Part shown: one piece after another, positions 62,230 through 64,000 of the stretch
Numbering within the stretch: the stretch's first letter is position 1
How the letters are laid out: each line of letters starts with the position of its first letter
From: Sphagnum magellanicum
Lineage: Eukaryota; Streptophyta; Sphagnopsida; Sphagnales; Sphagnaceae
Direction of reading: 5' to 3'
Assembly: GCA_021904315.1 (NCBI GenBank)
Contig: CM038916.1
Coordinates: 5,297,065-5,361,064, forward strand
DNA length: 64,000 bases
Notes under the pieces: model-generated
Seen by the model: only the letters and a program-made list of their open reading frames with translations
What the model was told of the DNA's origin: nothing
Database searches by the model: none
Position numbers and translations under genes: made by a program

Positions 62230-62780
62230 AGACTGAAATGAGAGGCCCAAGTTTTTTTGGGCACTTTTTCGTTTTGTTTTTTGGGCCCAAGGGTTTTCAT
62301 ACCCTTTTCTTTTGTGCACTATCTATATGTTTTCATACCCCCCCCGCCCCCTCCTTTTTTTTTTTTTTTTTTCCTTGGGCCCAATTATTTCCATATTCTT
62401 TTTCCTTTGTGCCCTATTTTTCACACGATCTCATTGGCCCCTTCCCCCTTTGGGAGGGGGGGCAATTGTTTTGACAACCCCCCCCCCTCCCTCCCCCTCC
62501 TTTTTTTCCCCCTTTTTTGTTTGTTTGTTTTTTTTTTTTGGCCCAAGTGTTTTTATACCCTTTTCGTGGGCCCAAAGTTTTTCAAGCCCTTTTTTAAATT
62601 TGAACCCAATTTTTTTTGGTCATTATTGTGTCCAAGTGTTAATATACCCTTATTTTCCTCCCAATGCCCAATTTTGTTTGTTTGTTTTTGTGCCCAAAGG
62701 AGTTTCCATAGCCTTTTTCTTAAACCCGATTTTTTTTCGCCATACTTACCTCTTTTTTTTTTTTTAAAAAGAAAGGAAAC
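62230..62780 (+). repeat. Degenerate minisatellite of (T)GGGCCCAA plus T/C runs
   Basis: The motif GGGCCCAA or GGCCCAAG followed by TTTT-rich sequence and ATACCCTTTT recurs at irregular spacing of roughly 50-60 bases (for example about 62284, 62377, 62541 and 62569). Long C and T runs interrupt it. The F/P-rich frames across it are artefacts. Confidence 0.6.
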
Positions 62781-64000
62781 TCAAAAGACCCAAGTAGGCT
62801 AGGGCACTAGGGTTAGGGTACCCTTATTAGAAAACAGATTTTGATTTTAAATTAAAAAAAGACCAAGAATAATAATAAGTTAAAGAAGGATCTTTGCATT
62901 CAACTCATCTTGCCTTCTTGCCATGGAAGGTGGTGGTACTACATCCCTCAATTGGGACACCCACAACAACAAGAAAGATGCTTCTTTCTTTCTTTCTTTC
63001 TTTTATTACTGTTGTGAGAGTGAGACCCACCCTAGGGTTTCTTAACTTTGTGATGATTAACTTTTCCACTTTGTGATGATTCTCTTCTGTTGAAAATTTA
63101 TTTGTCTCGTTCTGTATGTGTGTGAATACGCTAGAACAGCTTGAGTGACCCAGCACCCACCAATGCACCATCCAAAAATCCCGTTCTGGGATTTCATGGA
63201 TGGGATGAAACTGTCCCCCCGTGGTCAGTTTACTTGGTCAGTGTATATATTTTTCTTCTGCTCCTTTTTTTCCCCTAGCTCAGTTTTTTTATCAATTTTT
63301 TTTGGCCCACCCTTCACCCCAAGTTTTTTTTTTGGGAAGCTCCTACCTACCCCAAGCCACCTACCACCCTTCTTCCTACCAACCCACATACCTCCCTCAT
63401 CCTGCTGACCCTCTCCCCACCCACGGCCTCCTTTTGCGCTCACTTCCATCGCCAAAGCTTCCAATCTAAAGAGAGCTTGAGTAGTTCAAAACTTCAAAAG
63501 CGTGAAACCCATAGGAGCTTCAAGGGCTAAGAACTTCAAGAGTGCCCTAGCAAGAGGAGCTTCAACATGGTGGCAACAAGAGCACAAAAGCAAGAGGAGC
63601 TTCAAGGTGGTGGCAGACATGAGAGTTTGAAGGTAACCTCCTTTCTTCTCCTCCTTTCTTATTTTTTACATTTTTTTTGTTGCCATCATTGTCTTCTTTT
63701 GTCTCTTTTTACTACGAAGAAGAAGACAACAAAAGAAGAAGATGATGGTGCCATCATCTTTTTTTCTTTTTTTTTGGCTGTGAAGAAACACTATTTTTTT
63801 CCCAACATAACGCCACTTTACTTGGGTTAGGGAAATGATGGTACGAACTCCATCAATTTTCCTTCTTGCAATTCCATCTCAGCTTGTAGTAGCAAGACTT
63901 TTTGTTGTAAAATTGAAGTACTATAGGCAAGAATATGGTCAACAACATGGATTGAGATCTCATTGTTTGCTTTTTCTTGTGGTGCAAGGGTTGTGTACTT
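62781..64000. other. Right edge, pyrimidine-rich, possible start of an element or gene running off the window
   Basis: Includes a (TTTC)n tract (about 62982-63004), a GTATATATTTTT stretch (63241-63252) and a partial 40-base tandem repeat at about 63552-63620 (GCAAGAGGAGCTTCAA twice). A plus-strand frame from an ATG at 63567 (MVATRAQKQEE) runs to a possible donor at 63631. The MVATR start is seen in some LTR-retrotransposon gag genes, but there is too little here to call one. Confidence 0.35.

Noticed and set aside
62257-62802. Long plus-strand frames rich in Phe, Pro and Cys
   Set aside because: They arise from a T/C-only minisatellite with long homopolymers; two frames are open over the same stretch, there is no domain, and composition alone explains them.
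63567-63830. Frame starting MVATRAQKQEE as a retrotransposon gag
   Set aside because: Only the first dozen residues look suggestive, the frame then enters low-complexity sequence, and the window ends before any protease or polymerase domain could be seen.
1-64000. CRISPR arrays, bacterial operons, prophage or organelle DNA
   Set aside because: No regularly spaced repeats with unique spacers, no bacterial gene organisation, and no plastid or mitochondrial gene sequences; all real genes are spliced nuclear plant genes.

Overview
The window is nuclear DNA from a land plant. Split genes with GT/AG introns, a DYW-type PPR gene, a plant mitochondrial ribosomal protein L21 gene, a plant Golgi CASP gene, a plant ABCC1/2-type transporter gene and a plant hydroxypyruvate reductase gene all point that way. 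The PPR/DYW wording resembles the large PPR families of ferns, and the long decayed AT-rich spacers fit a fern-sized genome. A fern is my best guess, but this is inference.

Layout. 1-5.1 kb holds a dead DYW-type PPR gene on the minus strand, split by a 5'-truncated LINE, plus a decayed duplicate of its 5' end at the window edge. 5.1-14.4 kb is gene-poor, with several tandem repeats and a diverged LTR-like copy. 14.46-17.11 kb (minus) is a five-exon gene for mitochondrial ribosomal protein bL21m (NFD1 type). 18.475 to about 25.1 kb (plus) is an 18- or 19-exon gene for the Golgi golgin CASP. These two genes are divergent, and two separate tandem duplications lie in the 1.37 kb between their start codons. 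25.2-45.5 kb is a 20 kb AT-rich desert of decayed repeats. 45.544-50.702 kb (plus) is a complete vacuolar-type ABCC transporter gene of only two exons, 1634 aa. 51-56 kb holds dispersed repeats and a broken partial copy of the next gene. 59.097-61.561 kb (minus) is an intact four-exon hydroxypyruvate/glyoxylate reductase gene (HPR2-like, 315 aa). 62-64 kb is pyrimidine-rich minisatellite-like sequence.

Exon boundaries were read by eye from splice sites, phase and family alignment from memory. Exon phases close exactly in bL21m, ABCC and HPR, and in CASP as far as its last exon, whose end is ambiguous. The live genes have ordinary cell roles (mitochondrial translation, Golgi tethering, vacuolar export of conjugates, photorespiratory or detoxifying 2-hydroxyacid reduction) and do not form a pathway cluster. 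No clearly new biological system was found. The most informative features are the reduced intron content of the ABCC gene, the rearranged HPR pseudo-copy with a micro-inversion, the duplicated shared promoter region, and the dated series of lesions in the PPR pseudogene.
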